Shown here in pieces: positions 7,896-17,156 of a stretch of 64,000 bases of DNA. The stretch comes from Blautia argi (GTDB taxonomy: Bacteria > Bacillota > Clostridia > Lachnospirales > Lachnospiraceae), in the NCBI RefSeq assembly GCF_003287895.1, contig NZ_CP030280.1, positions 2,177,501 to 2,241,500 of the forward strand, written 5' to 3'. A model generated the notes under the pieces. The model was not told the DNA's origin, did no database searches, and worked only from the letters and a program-made list of their open reading frames with translations. Each line of letters starts with the position of its first letter. Position 1 is the first letter of the stretch. The translations under genes and the position numbers were made by a program.

Positions 7896-10205
7896 TTAAC
7901 CGGCAGTACGTTCAATATCTTTTACGCTGTCAATCTGCCGGATTTTTTCAATCAGACTGTTTAATTCTTCCTTGCTTCTCACCTCAAAGCAGATATTGAT
8001 TGTTGCCATTCCCTGCTTGCTGGTTCTTGTATTTAAAGCAGAAATGTCAATCTTTCTCTCTGTAAAGATTTTGGAAATATCCACAATCAATCCGGTGCGG
8101 TTATAAGCAAATACATTGATATCTGCCATGTAGCGCTCTCCGCTCTCCTGCTCCGGTACCTGCCATTCTGCATCAATCAGACGGCTTCGATCCTCTGCTG
8201 ACATGTTCATAACATTGATACAGTCTGTCCGGTGAATGGTTACGCCTCTGCCTCTGGTAACATAGCCCACAATTTCATCCCCCGGAATGGGATTGCAGCA
8301 TTTGGAGAACCGCACAGCTACATCATGAATGCCTTTTACTACAATACCACCCTTTGCCTTTGCAATGTGTAGTTTTTCCTTATGCTCTGCTGTGGCCTCC
8401 AGCACCTTTTCATCTGTAAGCTCTGCTTTATGGTCTTTTTTATACACCTCCAGAAGCTTATTAATAATCTGACCTTCCTTTAAGCCGCCGTGTCCAAGAG
8501 CAGCCAGTACGGAATCCCAGTCCCGGAATCCGTATTTTTTCATAACTGCTTCCTGATATTTGGGTCTTTGAATTTCTCCCAGGGAAACGCCTTTGATTTT
8601 GGCATACTGAATCAACATTTCCTTTCCCTTGAGAATATTGTCTTCTTTTAATTCCTGCTTAAACCACTGGTTAATTTTATTCTTTGCCTGAGTACTTTTT
8701 ACTACCTTGAGCCAGTCCCGGCTTGGTCCCTTGGAGTTCTGAGAGGTAATGACTTCCACCCGATCTCCGTTTTTAATCACATATTCAATAGGCACCAGCT
8801 TGCCGTTTACCCTTGCCCCCACCATCTTATTTCCCACAGCGCTGTGCACACTGTAAGCAAAATCGATAGGTGTAGAACCATTTGGAAGAGTTTTCACATC
8901 ACCCGCCGGTGTAAAGCAGTAAACGCTCTCAGAAAACAAATCCAAATCACTTTTTAAAAGGCTTAAAAATTCTTTATTGTCAGACATGTCCCTCTGCCAC
9001 TCTAAAATCTGACGAAGCCAGCTCATTTTTGCTTCCTCAGACTGGGTGACGCTGAGCTTTCCGTTGTTGGAAACCTCCTTGTACTTCCAGTGAGCCGCAA
9101 TACCATACTCTGCAGTTCTGTGCATTTCAAAGGTACGAATCTGTATTTCAAAGGGCTGTCCGTTTGGTCCGATAAGCGTGGTATGCAGGGACTGATACAT
9201 GTTTGGCTTTGGCATGGCAATGTAGTCCTTAAACCGTCCGGGAATAGGCTTGTACATTTCATGAATAATTCCCAGCGCTGCATAACAATCTCTTACGGTA
9301 TCCACAATAATGCGGACAGCAAATAAGTCATATATCTGGTCCAGGGTTTTATCCTGATTTACCATTTTCTTGTAAATGCTGAAAAAGTGTTTGATTCTGC
9401 CATCTATTTGGGCATGAATTCCCGCATGGTCAATATGACTGCGTACATCTCCTACAATCTGGTCAATGAAAGCCTGACGTTCACTTTTCTTCAGATTGAT
9501 TTTTTCTACCAGGTCATAGTACACATCGGGATTCAGGTATTTTAACGACAAATCGTCCAACTCGATTTTTACCTTGGAAATACCCAGACGCTGGGCAATA
9601 GGTGCATAGATATCCATGGTTTCCCTGGCTTTTTCCTTCTGCTTATGAGGAGGCATATATTTCAGGGTTCGCATATTGTGCAGACGGTCTGCCAGCTTAA
9701 TCAGAATAACTCGGATATCCTTTGCCATGGCAAGGAACATTTTTCGCAGATTTTCTGCCTGCACCTCTACCTTATCTGCGGAATAACTAAGCTGTCCCAG
9801 CTTTGTGACTCCGTCTACCAGAAGTTCTACCTCTGCGCTGAATTCTTCCCGAATCTGCTCTGAGGTCATTACCGTATCTTCTACCACATCGTGCAGAAGT
9901 CCTGCCACAATGGTTTCCTTATCCAGTTCCAAATCTGCCAGAATAATAGCTACACAGAGAGGATGAATAATGTAAGGCTCTCCTGATTTTCGCACCTGCC
10001 CTTTATGGGCATTATTGGCGATGTTAAATGCCTTTTCTATCATGGAAATGTCTGTAGACGGGTGATATTTCCTGACACTGGAAATCAGCTCCTTATACAG
10101 GACCTCAGGACTTGTAAAATCCTTCATAGTTTTGACACTGGCATCTGCCTGTCTGATTTTTTCTACTTCCTCTTCTCTCAGGGTGGATTCTTTCTTCTCT
10201 TCCAT
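7896..10205 (-). CDS. relA: bifunctional (p)ppGpp synthetase/hydrolase, RelA/SpoT family
   Basis: Encodes 769 residues, full length for the long RSH family that makes and degrades the stringent-response alarmone. Seen in order: HD hydrolase domain (about 50-200) with HKGQVRKSGEPYIIHP and LLHDVVEDT; synthetase domain (about 250-370) with GRFKDYIAMPKPNMYQSLHT; TGS domain (about 405-465); a conserved Cys/His stretch with KCCNPIPGDEIVGY (about 640); and a C-terminal ACT domain (about 695-769). The RFKD motif and intact HD residues argue for both activities. It lies 34 bases downstream of apt, a typical Firmicutes order, and is coupled to the MBL hydrolase. Confidence 0.96.
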   Translation of the reverse strand: MEEKKESTLREEEVEKIRQADASVKTMKDFTSPEVLYKELISSVRKYHPSTDISMIEKAFNIANNAHKGQVRKSGEPYIIHPLCVAIILADLELDKETIVAGLLHDVVEDTVMTSEQIREEFSAEVELLVDGVTKLGQLSYSADKVEVQAENLRKMFLAMAKDIRVILIKLADRLHNMRTLKYMPPHKQKEKARETMDIYAPIAQRLGISKVKIELDDLSLKYLNPDVYYDLVEKINLKKSERQAFIDQIVGDVRSHIDHAGIHAQIDGRIKHFFSIYKKMVNQDKTLDQIYDLFAVRIIVDTVRDCYAALGIIHEMYKPIPGRFKDYIAMPKPNMYQSLHTTLIGPNGQPFEIQIRTFEMHRTAEYGIAAHWKYKEVSNNGKLSVTQSEEAKMSWLRQILEWQRDMSDNKEFLSLLKSDLDLFSESVYCFTPAGDVKTLPNGSTPIDFAYSVHSAVGNKMVGARVNGKLVPIEYVIKNGDRVEVITSQNSKGPSRDWLKVVKSTQAKNKINQWFKQELKEDNILKGKEMLIQYAKIKGVSLGEIQRPKYQEAVMKKYGFRDWDSVLAALGHGGLKEGQIINKLLEVYKKDHKAELTDEKVLEATAEHKEKLHIAKAKGGIVVKGIHDVAVRFSKCCNPIPGDEIVGYVTRGRGVTIHRTDCINVMNMSAEDRSRLIDAEWQVPEQESGERYMADINVFAYNRTGLIVDISKIFTERKIDISALNTRTSKQGMATINICFEVRSKEELNSLIEKIRQIDSVKDIERTAG

Positions 10206-10239
10206 TATACAATCCTCACCTCTCCTTCATGACCTTCTT

Positions 10240-10779
10240 TTATTTTCCCTCATAGCGAATTACGGACGCCACCTCATATTTTTCCAGCCGTTCTCTTCCT
10301 TTTAATCCCGCCAGTTCCATGAGAAACACGATTTTTACAACCTCGCCGCCCAGCTCTTCTACCATATGTGCCGCTGCCTCAATGGTTCCTCCGGTAGCAA
10401 TCAAATCGTCTACAATGGCAACTTTTTGTCCCGGCTGAATGGAATCCCGGTGCATTTCCACAACCGCGCTTCCATATTCCAGTTCATAGCTCTGCTCAAT
10501 GGTTTCACAGGGCAGCTTTCCCTTTTTCCGAACCAGCACCAGGGGCTTATGTAAATTATAGGCAATAGGCGCTCCGAAAATAAACCCTCTGGACTCTGTT
10601 CCCACAATCACATCAATATCGGTATCTTCCAAGAGTTTCTGCATGGAATCTACAGCCAGTGCAAAACCGTCTGCGTCCTGAAGAATACTGGTGACATCAC
10701 GGAATATAATCCCCTCTTCCGGAAAGTCCGGAATACTTCTTACATAATCTTCTATTTTTTTCTCTTTACAATTCTCCAT
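10240..10779 (-). CDS. apt: adenine phosphoribosyltransferase
   Basis: Encodes 179 residues, close to the family length. It salvages adenine with PRPP to AMP in the cytoplasm. The PRPP-binding loop VDDLIATGGTIEAA is at about residues 123-136; the substrate loop with GTESRGFIFG is at about 60-69. A recognisable promoter (10848-10876) lies between recJ and apt, so apt-relA can be transcribed separately from the upstream genes. The recJ-apt-relA order is usual in Clostridia. Confidence 0.96.
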   Translation of the reverse strand: MENCKEKKIEDYVRSIPDFPEEGIIFRDVTSILQDADGFALAVDSMQKLLEDTDIDVIVGTESRGFIFGAPIAYNLHKPLVLVRKKGKLPCETIEQSYELEYGSAVVEMHRDSIQPGQKVAIVDDLIATGGTIEAAAHMVEELGGEVVKIVFLMELAGLKGRERLEKYEVASVIRYEGK

Positions 10780-10847
10780 GTGCTCTCCCTGTCCTTTATA
10801 TCGAATCCTGTCATATATAGGATTTTTATGAGATTTTTATGTGGTTT

Positions 10848-10876
10848 AGTATATCATCTTTTTCTGACAGAATCAA
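10848..10876 (-). promoter_or_regulatory. sigma-A-type promoter for apt-relA
   Basis: On the minus strand: TTGATT (-35, 10876-10871), a 17-base spacer and TATACT (-10, 10853-10848), about 70 bases upstream of the apt start. Four of six and five of six consensus matches. Confidence 0.55.
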
Positions 10877-10884
10877 ATTTATTT

Positions 10885-12600
10885 TTAACGAATGTTCTGA
10901 ATCACCATCTCCAGGCTTTCTCTTCCCCTGAAAGCATTGATAGACGGGTAATAAATCACGTCCCAATACTCTTTTTCCCTTATTTTTTCCAAAAATGCAT
11001 CTCCATCTCCAAACCAGATACAGTCTGCCGAAAAACCTGCCTCGTCCTTTCCCTGCATTTTCACCACATTTCTGTTCTTTCCGAAAATACGGCAGTCTGC
11101 AAAGCGTATCTTCTTCTGTGCAAAAACAGGCTTTGTATTTCCCTTTCCAAAGGGTTCCAGCTGGGAAAGCTGACGGACAAGAGGAATGGTTACATAGGAC
11201 ATGGGCATGGGAACGTCAATCACAATTTTTTCCACCATATCCTCCGGCGTAAGGGTACAGTTTTCATTCAGCTTTTTGCGAAAAAGCTCCACGTTTTCCT
11301 CAGGCAGAGAAAGCCCTGCTGCCATAGGGTGTCCCCCGAATTTTGTCAGCAAATCTTTGCATTTTACCAATTCCTGAAACATGTGGTAAGCTTCAATGGA
11401 ACGACCGGATCCCTTTACTCCTTCCGTTCCTTTTGTCAACACAAAAGCAGGGCGGGTATAGCGCTCCCGGATTCTTCCGGCAATGATGCCTGCCAGGCTT
11501 TCATGGCAGTCCGGCAGATAGATAACCAGAACCCTGTCCTGTAAAAGTTCTGTATGCTCCACCTGTTCCACAGCCTGCTCTACGCCTTTTGCCGTCATAT
11601 CCTTCCGGCTGTCATTTAAGGCTTTCAAATCTTCTGCCAGGACAGCGGCTTCCCCTGTATCCTCAGAAAGCAAAAGACGCAAAGCCCGTTTTGCAGTGCT
11701 GAGCCGTCCGCTGGCATTCATGCAGGGACCAATGACAAAACCGATATGGTAAGCCGTAATTTCCCTGTTTTCCAGATTATTGACCCGTATGAGGGCTTTT
11801 AAACCTTCATTTTCCGGATTCTGAAGTCTTCTGAGTCCTTCTCTTACCAGAATCCTGTTTTCGTCAGTCAGGTCCATAACATCTCCCACTGTGGCAATAG
11901 CTGCAAAGGGCAGCAGTTTTTCTGTTTCTTTTACTGAAATCCCCAGTCTGTCATACAGACCGCAGATGACCTTAAACGCTACCATACCTCCGCAAATGCC
12001 CTTAAACGGATAGGGACAATCTTCCTGTTTTGGGTTTACAATGGCATCTGCTTTTGGGAGAAAGGTCCGGATACTCCCGTCTGCCTGCTCCTCATAAGGT
12101 ATCTCGTGGTGGTCTGTTACCAGCACGGTCATGCCAAGTTCCTTTGCATAGGCAATCTGTTCTATGGCGCTGATGCCGTTGTCACAGGTAATAATTGTAT
12201 CTGCACCTGCCTCTTTTGCCAGATTAATCAATTCAAAGCTGATTCCATATCCGTCCTTCATACGATCCGGTATGTCCACATCTGCCACAGCTCCTGCGCG
12301 CTTTAATCCCTGCAGAAGAATATAAGTGGAGCATACTCCGTCAATGTCGTAATCTCCGATAATTCTGATTTTTTTCTGCTCTCTGATTTTTTCTTCCAAA
12401 ATGTCCAGCAGCCTGTCCATATCCTTTAACAGTTTCCAGGAATGTAGTTCTGTGAGCTTCCCGTGCAAATACCTGTCAATTTCTCTGTCTGTAATCTGAT
12501 CCCGGTTACGGATAAGTCTGGCAATCACCGGGTCTATGCCAAATTTATTGGCAAGCTGCTCAAAATCTGCCCTCTTGGCAGATACTACCCATTTTTCCAT
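10885..12600 (-). CDS. recJ: single-stranded-DNA-specific exonuclease RecJ
   Basis: Encodes 571 residues from ATG 12600, with AAGGAGG upstream; a longer reading back to 12630 lacks a ribosome site. DHH-family phosphoesterase motifs are in place: IIGDYDIDG (about 80-88), ITCDNG (about 138), VTDHHE (about 161-166), then the DHHA1 domain with GRSIEAYHM and FGGHPMAAGLSL (about 415-460) and a C-terminal OB-like part. RecJ is the 5'-3' single-strand nuclease of repair and recombination. It lies downstream of secDF across a large terminator-like hairpin. Confidence 0.95.
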   Translation of the reverse strand: MEKWVVSAKRADFEQLANKFGIDPVIARLIRNRDQITDREIDRYLHGKLTELHSWKLLKDMDRLLDILEEKIREQKKIRIIGDYDIDGVCSTYILLQGLKRAGAVADVDIPDRMKDGYGISFELINLAKEAGADTIITCDNGISAIEQIAYAKELGMTVLVTDHHEIPYEEQADGSIRTFLPKADAIVNPKQEDCPYPFKGICGGMVAFKVICGLYDRLGISVKETEKLLPFAAIATVGDVMDLTDENRILVREGLRRLQNPENEGLKALIRVNNLENREITAYHIGFVIGPCMNASGRLSTAKRALRLLLSEDTGEAAVLAEDLKALNDSRKDMTAKGVEQAVEQVEHTELLQDRVLVIYLPDCHESLAGIIAGRIRERYTRPAFVLTKGTEGVKGSGRSIEAYHMFQELVKCKDLLTKFGGHPMAAGLSLPEENVELFRKKLNENCTLTPEDMVEKIVIDVPMPMSYVTIPLVRQLSQLEPFGKGNTKPVFAQKKIRFADCRIFGKNRNVVKMQGKDEAGFSADCIWFGDGDAFLEKIREKEYWDVIYYPSINAFRGRESLEMVIQNIR

Positions 12601-12639
12601 AGGTTCCTCCTTTGTTTTTTCACAGGACACCTGTTCCTG

Positions 12640-12719
12640 CGAAGGAAAGAAAGGGGCTGTCGCCCAAGCATCTCAGGAATTTCTGTCAATTCCTGACTGC
12701 TGCTTTATGCGACAGCCCT
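12640..12719 (-). terminator. terminator after secDF, with a nested hairpin
   Basis: AGGGCTGTCGC (12719-12709) pairs with GCGACAGCCCC (12663-12653) on the minus strand, followed by TTTCTTTCC. Inside the loop a second hairpin pairs CAGGAAT with ATTCCTG (12695-12689 with 12680-12674). The secDF stop codon lies at the inner edge of the first arm. Confidence 0.75.
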
Positions 12720-14972
12720 CTGTCTGATTCTTAATTTTTCTGTTTTTTTGATTCTTGTCTTCATAACATACCACAGCGCGCCTGTGATGCATACAGAAGA
12801 ATAGCCACCGCATACAATACCTACCATAAGCGGAAGGGCAAATTCACGGATAGAAGAAACACCCAGAACAAACAGCAGGAATACCATAATAAAGGTAGTC
12901 AGAGAAGTGTAGATACTTCTGGTAAGCGTCTGTGTAATGCTGGCATTTACCAGAGTTTCCAAATCTTCCTTCTTCTTGCCTGCAGCCAGGTTTTCTCTGA
13001 TACGGTCAAAGATAACAATGGTTGCATTAATGGAATAACCGACAATGGTCAGCATACATGCAATAAAGGTATTTCCCACGGAAACCCTTGCAATAGCGTA
13101 AAAGGCAAGTACCACCAGTACATCGTGTACCAGAGCCAGTACCGCACTGCTTGCAAAACGAATATCCTTAAAGCGGAACCAGATATACAGGAGCATCAGA
13201 ACCGTTGCCACAACCACAGCCTTTACTGCGTCTGCCCGCATTTCACTGCTGACAGTAGAGGAAATACTTTCAGAGGTAATCTCTTTGGCATCTACTCCAA
13301 ATTCATCTACCAGAGCTGTTTCCAGCTTTTCTCTCTGATCTACATTTAAAGTTACCGTTTTAATGATAACCTGATTGCTTCCTACCACCTTGGTTGCCTG
13401 TACATTTCTGTCACCTGTTACTTTTTCTACCAGAGGTGTCACCTGTGCGTCAATGTCTGCAATGGACATATCCTCCTTAAAGGTAACGTTTGTAGAGGTA
13501 CCACCCTTAAATTCCAGACTGTATTTCAGCGCCTCTCCTGAAGTCCCTTTAAACGCCAGCATAGCCACAGGTCCACTGATAATCAGCAGAAGTGAAACAA
13601 GGAAGAAGACTTTTTTCTTCTGCAGGAAACGAATCGGTGTTCTTTCTTTTCTCTTTCCGTAAAACTTCTCGTCCCGAACACCCACTGCGTAAGCTGCATA
13701 CATGATGTATCTGGAAATCACCAATGCTGTAAACATGGAAAGAACAATACCAAGAGCCAGTGTCTGAGCAAAGCCCTTTACCGTACCGGAGCCCAGCCAG
13801 TTTAACACAAAGGCTGCAATCAAAGTAGTAATATTTCCATCAAAAATAGCGGAAAATGCTTTTTTGAAGCCATTCTGCAGCGCAGTTCTCACACTCTTGC
13901 CTGCTGCGATTTCCTCCTGGATGCGGGCATAGATAATAACGTTGGCATCTACCGCCATACCAATGGAAAGAATAATACCTGCAATGCCCTGTAAGGTCAG
14001 TGTTAAATCAAAGGCATTTAAAGCAATTAAATCCAGACATACATAAATAATCAGGGCAATACCAGACACCAGACCCGGAATTCTGTATACAAAAATCATA
14101 AACAGAATAATCAGAGCAAGCCCGATGGCTGCTGCAATTAAGCTGGTGGAAATTGCTTCTTCTCCAAGCTGTGCTGCAACTACACTGGAACGCAACTCTG
14201 TCAACTCCAATTTCAGACCACCGATACGGATTGTGGAAGCCAGATTTTCTGCATCTTCCGCGCTTTCCATACCTGTAATCTGTGCATTTCCGTCTTTGAT
14301 TTCAGACTGTACATTCGGCACACTGACAAAACTTCCGTCATAATAAATACCAATGCTGTCTTCTCCTGCTTCATAAGCAGTCTTTGTTGCTTCTGCAAAT
14401 TTCTTTGTTCCTTCTTTTGTCAGGGACAGGCTGACTACATGAGCGTTGTTTCCCATATCGTCCTGGGCAACCGCTGCCTTGGCATCTTTGACCTCTGTAC
14501 CGGTCAACACAATGCCACCATTTTTTTCCAGCTCTTCTATGGTTTTGTTCAGCTTGTATTCTCCTGTCGTAAGGTCAAGGCTGTAGTTTTCATTGCCTTC
14601 TGCATCTTTGTGTGCAATGAAATACAGGGAACCCGGTTTTCCCAGTTCCTCTAAAATCTTATTGGCATCTGTTACACCGGGAATTTCTACGATAATACGG
14701 TTATCCCCTTCTTTATAAACCTGTGCCTCTGTGCTGTACTGTTCTACACGCTTCTGAAGCTTATAAATGGTATCAGCCATTTCATCTTCTGTAGGTGACT
14801 TTTTTGATGCCTGATAAGTAATGCTGACACCACCGGACAAATCCAGACCGGTCTTAATGTTCTTTGCCGCGCCTGTTCCTGTAGGCCCAAACCCTACCGC
14901 TGATGTAAAAATTAAAAGCGCTGTAACAATGGCAGTCAGCGCTAAGACAAGCACTCCTCTGCTTTTCTTCAT
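12705..14972 (-). CDS. secDF: fused protein translocase SecD/SecF
   Basis: Encodes 755 residues with about twelve predicted membrane segments. The SecD half (about 1-430) has the N-terminal helix, the large extracytoplasmic P1 region with LDLSGGVSITYQ (about 43-54), and a membrane block with GMAVDANVIIYARIQEE (about 345). The SecF half (about 455-755) has a GTSTNVTF-type start, VGYSINATIVIFDRIREN (about 645) and a final helix. SecDF assists SecYEG-dependent export using the proton or sodium gradient. It follows scfB by 18 bases, and the scfA-scfB-secDF neighbourhood is conserved in Clostridia. Confidence 0.96.
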   Translation of the reverse strand: MKKSRGVLVLALTAIVTALLIFTSAVGFGPTGTGAAKNIKTGLDLSGGVSITYQASKKSPTEDEMADTIYKLQKRVEQYSTEAQVYKEGDNRIIVEIPGVTDANKILEELGKPGSLYFIAHKDAEGNENYSLDLTTGEYKLNKTIEELEKNGGIVLTGTEVKDAKAAVAQDDMGNNAHVVSLSLTKEGTKKFAEATKTAYEAGEDSIGIYYDGSFVSVPNVQSEIKDGNAQITGMESAEDAENLASTIRIGGLKLELTELRSSVVAAQLGEEAISTSLIAAAIGLALIILFMIFVYRIPGLVSGIALIIYVCLDLIALNAFDLTLTLQGIAGIILSIGMAVDANVIIYARIQEEIAAGKSVRTALQNGFKKAFSAIFDGNITTLIAAFVLNWLGSGTVKGFAQTLALGIVLSMFTALVISRYIMYAAYAVGVRDEKFYGKRKERTPIRFLQKKKVFFLVSLLLIISGPVAMLAFKGTSGEALKYSLEFKGGTSTNVTFKEDMSIADIDAQVTPLVEKVTGDRNVQATKVVGSNQVIIKTVTLNVDQREKLETALVDEFGVDAKEITSESISSTVSSEMRADAVKAVVVATVLMLLYIWFRFKDIRFASSAVLALVHDVLVVLAFYAIARVSVGNTFIACMLTIVGYSINATIVIFDRIRENLAAGKKKEDLETLVNASITQTLTRSIYTSLTTFIMVFLLFVLGVSSIREFALPLMVGIVCGGYSSVCITGALWYVMKTRIKKTEKLRIRQRAVA

Positions 14973-14990
14973 GGTTTTTCCCTTCTTTAC

Positions 14991-16361
14991 TTAATTTTCT
15001 TCTGCTTCCGCTGCCTCTGCCGCTTTCAGCATAATGGCACATTCCACACGTTTGCGCTGCAGCTCGCAGCCCAGTTCATACACGTCGTTAATAGCACCGT
15101 GGAAATTATAGGAATTCGCTGCACAGCCTCCGCTGCAATAGAATTTTGCAAAGCAGTTCTGGCATTTCTCTTTTGCATATACATTGCAATCTTTAAATTC
15201 CTTACAAATGTCGGTACGTTTTACACCGTCCCACACATTTCCCATAAGGAATTTTTCTTCCCCTACAAACTGATGACAGGGATACAAATCTCCCCATGGT
15301 GTCACTGCCAGATATTCTGTACCGGAACCGCAGCCAGACAGACGCTTATACACACAGGGACCTCCTGTTAAGTCAATCATAAAGTGGAAGAAGTTAAAGC
15401 CTCTGCCTTCTTTCTTCCGTTTTATCATCTCTTTTGCCAGTTTGTCATATTCCTCGCAGATTTTCGGAACGTCTTCCCACTGAAGGGCGTATTCTTCTTT
15501 TTCGTCTGCAACCACCGGCTCTACGGAAATCTGGTCAAAGCCCAAATCTGCAAGATGCAGCACATCTTCTGCAAAATCCAGATTGTGACGGGTGAAAGTG
15601 CCTCTTGCATAGTAGCTCTTTTCCCCTCTGCTCTCGGCAAACTTCTGGAATTTCGGCACTACCAGATCATAGCTTCCCGCACCCTTACGGAAAGGACGCA
15701 TAAAGTCATGGACTTCTTTCCTTCCGTCAATGCTTAACACCACGTTTGCCATTTCTTTATTGGCAAACTCCATAATCTCATCATTTAATAATACACCGTT
15801 GGTAGTCAGTGTAAAACGGAAATTCTTGTTGTGCAGCTTTTCCTGCTCTCTTCCGTATTCCACTAATTTTTTCACTACATCCCAGTTCATCAGCGGCTCT
15901 CCGCCAAAGAAATCCACTTCCAGATTCTTTCTGTTTCCGGAATTGGCAATCAGGAAATCCAGAGCCTGTTTTCCTACTTCATAGGACATCATGGCTCTGC
16001 GGCCATGGTATTCTCCCTCTTCTGCAAAACAGTATCTGCAGGCCAGATTGCAGTCATGGGCAATGTGCAGGCACAATGCCTTTACCACGGTTTCTCTTTC
16101 CTTAAAATGTTCAATGGCATTTCTGTAAATATCTTCTGTAAAAAGCATACCCGCATCTTTTAATTCCTGAATTTCTTTGCAGGCTGTGCGGATATCATCT
16201 TCCTTATAAGTGTTTTTCAATTCTTCCTGAATTTCATTTTCCTGTTTTCCCTGATCTAAAAGTCCGATGATGTCATAGACCAGCTCGTCCACTACATGTA
16301 CGGAACCGCTGTTGACGTCCAGTACAATGTTGTAGCCATTATTTTTATAACGATGAATCAC
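14991..16361 (-). CDS. scfB: SCIFF peptide maturase, radical SAM/SPASM thioether-forming enzyme
   Basis: Encodes 456 residues from a GTG at 16361 with AAAGGGG upstream. An N-terminal peptide-recognition region (about 1-90) precedes the radical SAM motif CNLACRYCFAEEG (CX3CX2C, about 105-117). GGEPLMNW is at about 152-159, and a C-terminal SPASM region has many Cys (CVYKRLSGCGSG, CHQF, CKEFKDCNVYAKEKCQNCFAKFYC; shown in pieces). Characterised relatives cross-link Cys to residue alpha-positions in the SCIFF precursor, forming a ranthipeptide. The precursor gene scfA lies upstream at 16546-16686, with two hairpins between them. Fate and role of the product in this organism are unknown. Confidence 0.93.
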   Translation of the reverse strand: MIHRYKNNGYNIVLDVNSGSVHVVDELVYDIIGLLDQGKQENEIQEELKNTYKEDDIRTACKEIQELKDAGMLFTEDIYRNAIEHFKERETVVKALCLHIAHDCNLACRYCFAEEGEYHGRRAMMSYEVGKQALDFLIANSGNRKNLEVDFFGGEPLMNWDVVKKLVEYGREQEKLHNKNFRFTLTTNGVLLNDEIMEFANKEMANVVLSIDGRKEVHDFMRPFRKGAGSYDLVVPKFQKFAESRGEKSYYARGTFTRHNLDFAEDVLHLADLGFDQISVEPVVADEKEEYALQWEDVPKICEEYDKLAKEMIKRKKEGRGFNFFHFMIDLTGGPCVYKRLSGCGSGTEYLAVTPWGDLYPCHQFVGEEKFLMGNVWDGVKRTDICKEFKDCNVYAKEKCQNCFAKFYCSGGCAANSYNFHGAINDVYELGCELQRKRVECAIMLKAAEAAEAEEN

Positions 16362-16400
16362 TGTATTTCCCCTTTCTTCTGTATTTTCCTGTAAAACATG

Positions 16401-16427
16401 AAAAAAGAATCTCGTTTGCGAGATTCT
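16401..16427 (-). terminator. hairpin with T-run between scfA and scfB
   Basis: A nine-base stem (AGAATCTCG with its complement, 16427-16419 and 16414-16406) with a four-base loop is followed on the minus strand by six T. It is 40 bases before the scfB start, so it should attenuate read-through into the maturase gene. A near copy occurs at 63893-63914. Confidence 0.7.
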
Positions 16428-16469
16428 CCACGCGCGAGCGGTGCCGTTAGCGGCTTATTTCCTATGTAA

Positions 16470-16503
16470 TAATAAAGAAGCAGCGGCATGTAATACCGCT
16501 GCT
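16470..16503 (-). terminator. terminator directly after scfA
   Basis: AGCAGCGG (16503-16496) pairs with CCGCTGCT (16486-16479) around a nine-base loop, then TTCTTTATT on the minus strand. It lies 43 bases past the scfA stop and would favour a short scfA-only transcript. Confidence 0.65.
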
Positions 16504-16545
16504 CTCATTCGCTCTGTGCATGTGAAAGCTGCTTAAATTGTGTGA

Positions 16546-16686
16546 TTATTTGTGCTCGCAGCTCTGATTTCCTACTGTACAGGAAGTTTTGCATGCGGAC
16601 TGACAAGATGTCTGACATTCTCCGCAACCACCTTTTTTCACTGTGTTCTGTAAACTTTTTGTATTTAATGTTTTGATATGTTCCAT
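16546..16686 (-). CDS. scfA: SCIFF peptide (six cysteines in forty-five residues), ranthipeptide precursor
   Basis: A 46-residue gene read directly from the sequence. It begins MEHIKTLNTKSLQNTVKKGG, then has Cys at positions 21, 24, 28, 32, 36 and 43, and ends CEHK. The N-terminal leader and the six-Cys core match the SCIFF family, the substrate of the adjacent ScfB. GGAGG lies nine bases before the ATG, and a near-perfect promoter is about 60 bases upstream. Modified SCIFF-type peptides have been linked to signalling in some Clostridium species; here that is inference. Two hairpins follow it, suggesting that peptide and maturase are made in unequal amounts. Confidence 0.95.
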   Translation of the reverse strand: MEHIKTLNTKSLQNTVKKGGCGECQTSCQSACKTSCTVGNQSCEHK

Positions 16687-16739
16687 AACATATTCCTCCA
16701 TATGTATTAGATTTTAAGATATAATATACATCTGGCAGT

Positions 16740-16768
16740 ATTATAGCATAGCTGTTATTTTCAGGCAA
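16740..16768 (-). promoter_or_regulatory. strong sigma-A-type promoter for scfA
   Basis: TTGCCT (16768-16763), a 17-base spacer and a perfect TATAAT (16745-16740) on the minus strand, about 55 bases from the scfA ATG. It starts just after the upstream membrane-protein gene ends. Confidence 0.75.
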
Positions 16769-16777
16769 GTATTTCTT

Positions 16778-17152
16778 TCAGGAAAGCATACCTCCAAGGG
16801 CACCTCCCGTGACACAAAGGAAGAATAAAAGTGCCATTTCCTTTATATCTCCCCGCATATGATGCTCTGTGAGAAAGGTCACAGCAATAAGAAGCAGCGC
16901 ATACCCGCTTCCTACCCCCATGCCCCAGACAAATCTTCGTACCTTTATCTTTTTCCCCAGATAAAAGCCGCCCAGCAGGCTGGACACTATGTATATCACC
17001 ATAATTCCCAGGTTCACCTGGCTTTCTCCCAATCCCATCTTATACAGCAGGTATGCCAGCAGCAAGAGCAGAATTCCCGTAACCGCATAGGCGAGCACAA
17101 GAGCCTTCATCATTAGCAGTGGTTTTGCATTTTTTGACATTGTCTGTTCCAT
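16778..17152 (-). CDS. TIGR04086 family membrane protein
   Basis: Encodes 124 residues with four predicted membrane helices (about 14-42, 48-66, 73-95 and 103-123) joined by short charged loops such as GKKIKVRR. Size, topology and its place directly before the SCIFF gene match the TIGR04086 family of Clostridia, whose function is not established. The ATG at 17152 follows GGGAGGGC, which itself lies in the arm of a hairpin now split by the insertion sequence upstream. Whether the gene is still expressed from its native promoter is unclear. Confidence 0.75.
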   Translation of the reverse strand: MEQTMSKNAKPLLMMKALVLAYAVTGILLLLLAYLLYKMGLGESQVNLGIMVIYIVSSLLGGFYLGKKIKVRRFVWGMGVGSGYALLLIAVTFLTEHHMRGDIKEMALLFFLCVTGGALGGMLS

Positions 17153-17156
17153 AGAA

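Noticed and set aside
10780..11544. 254-residue plus-strand frame opposite recJ
   Set aside because: Antisense to a certain gene, no start signal, low-complexity Phe/His/Cys content.
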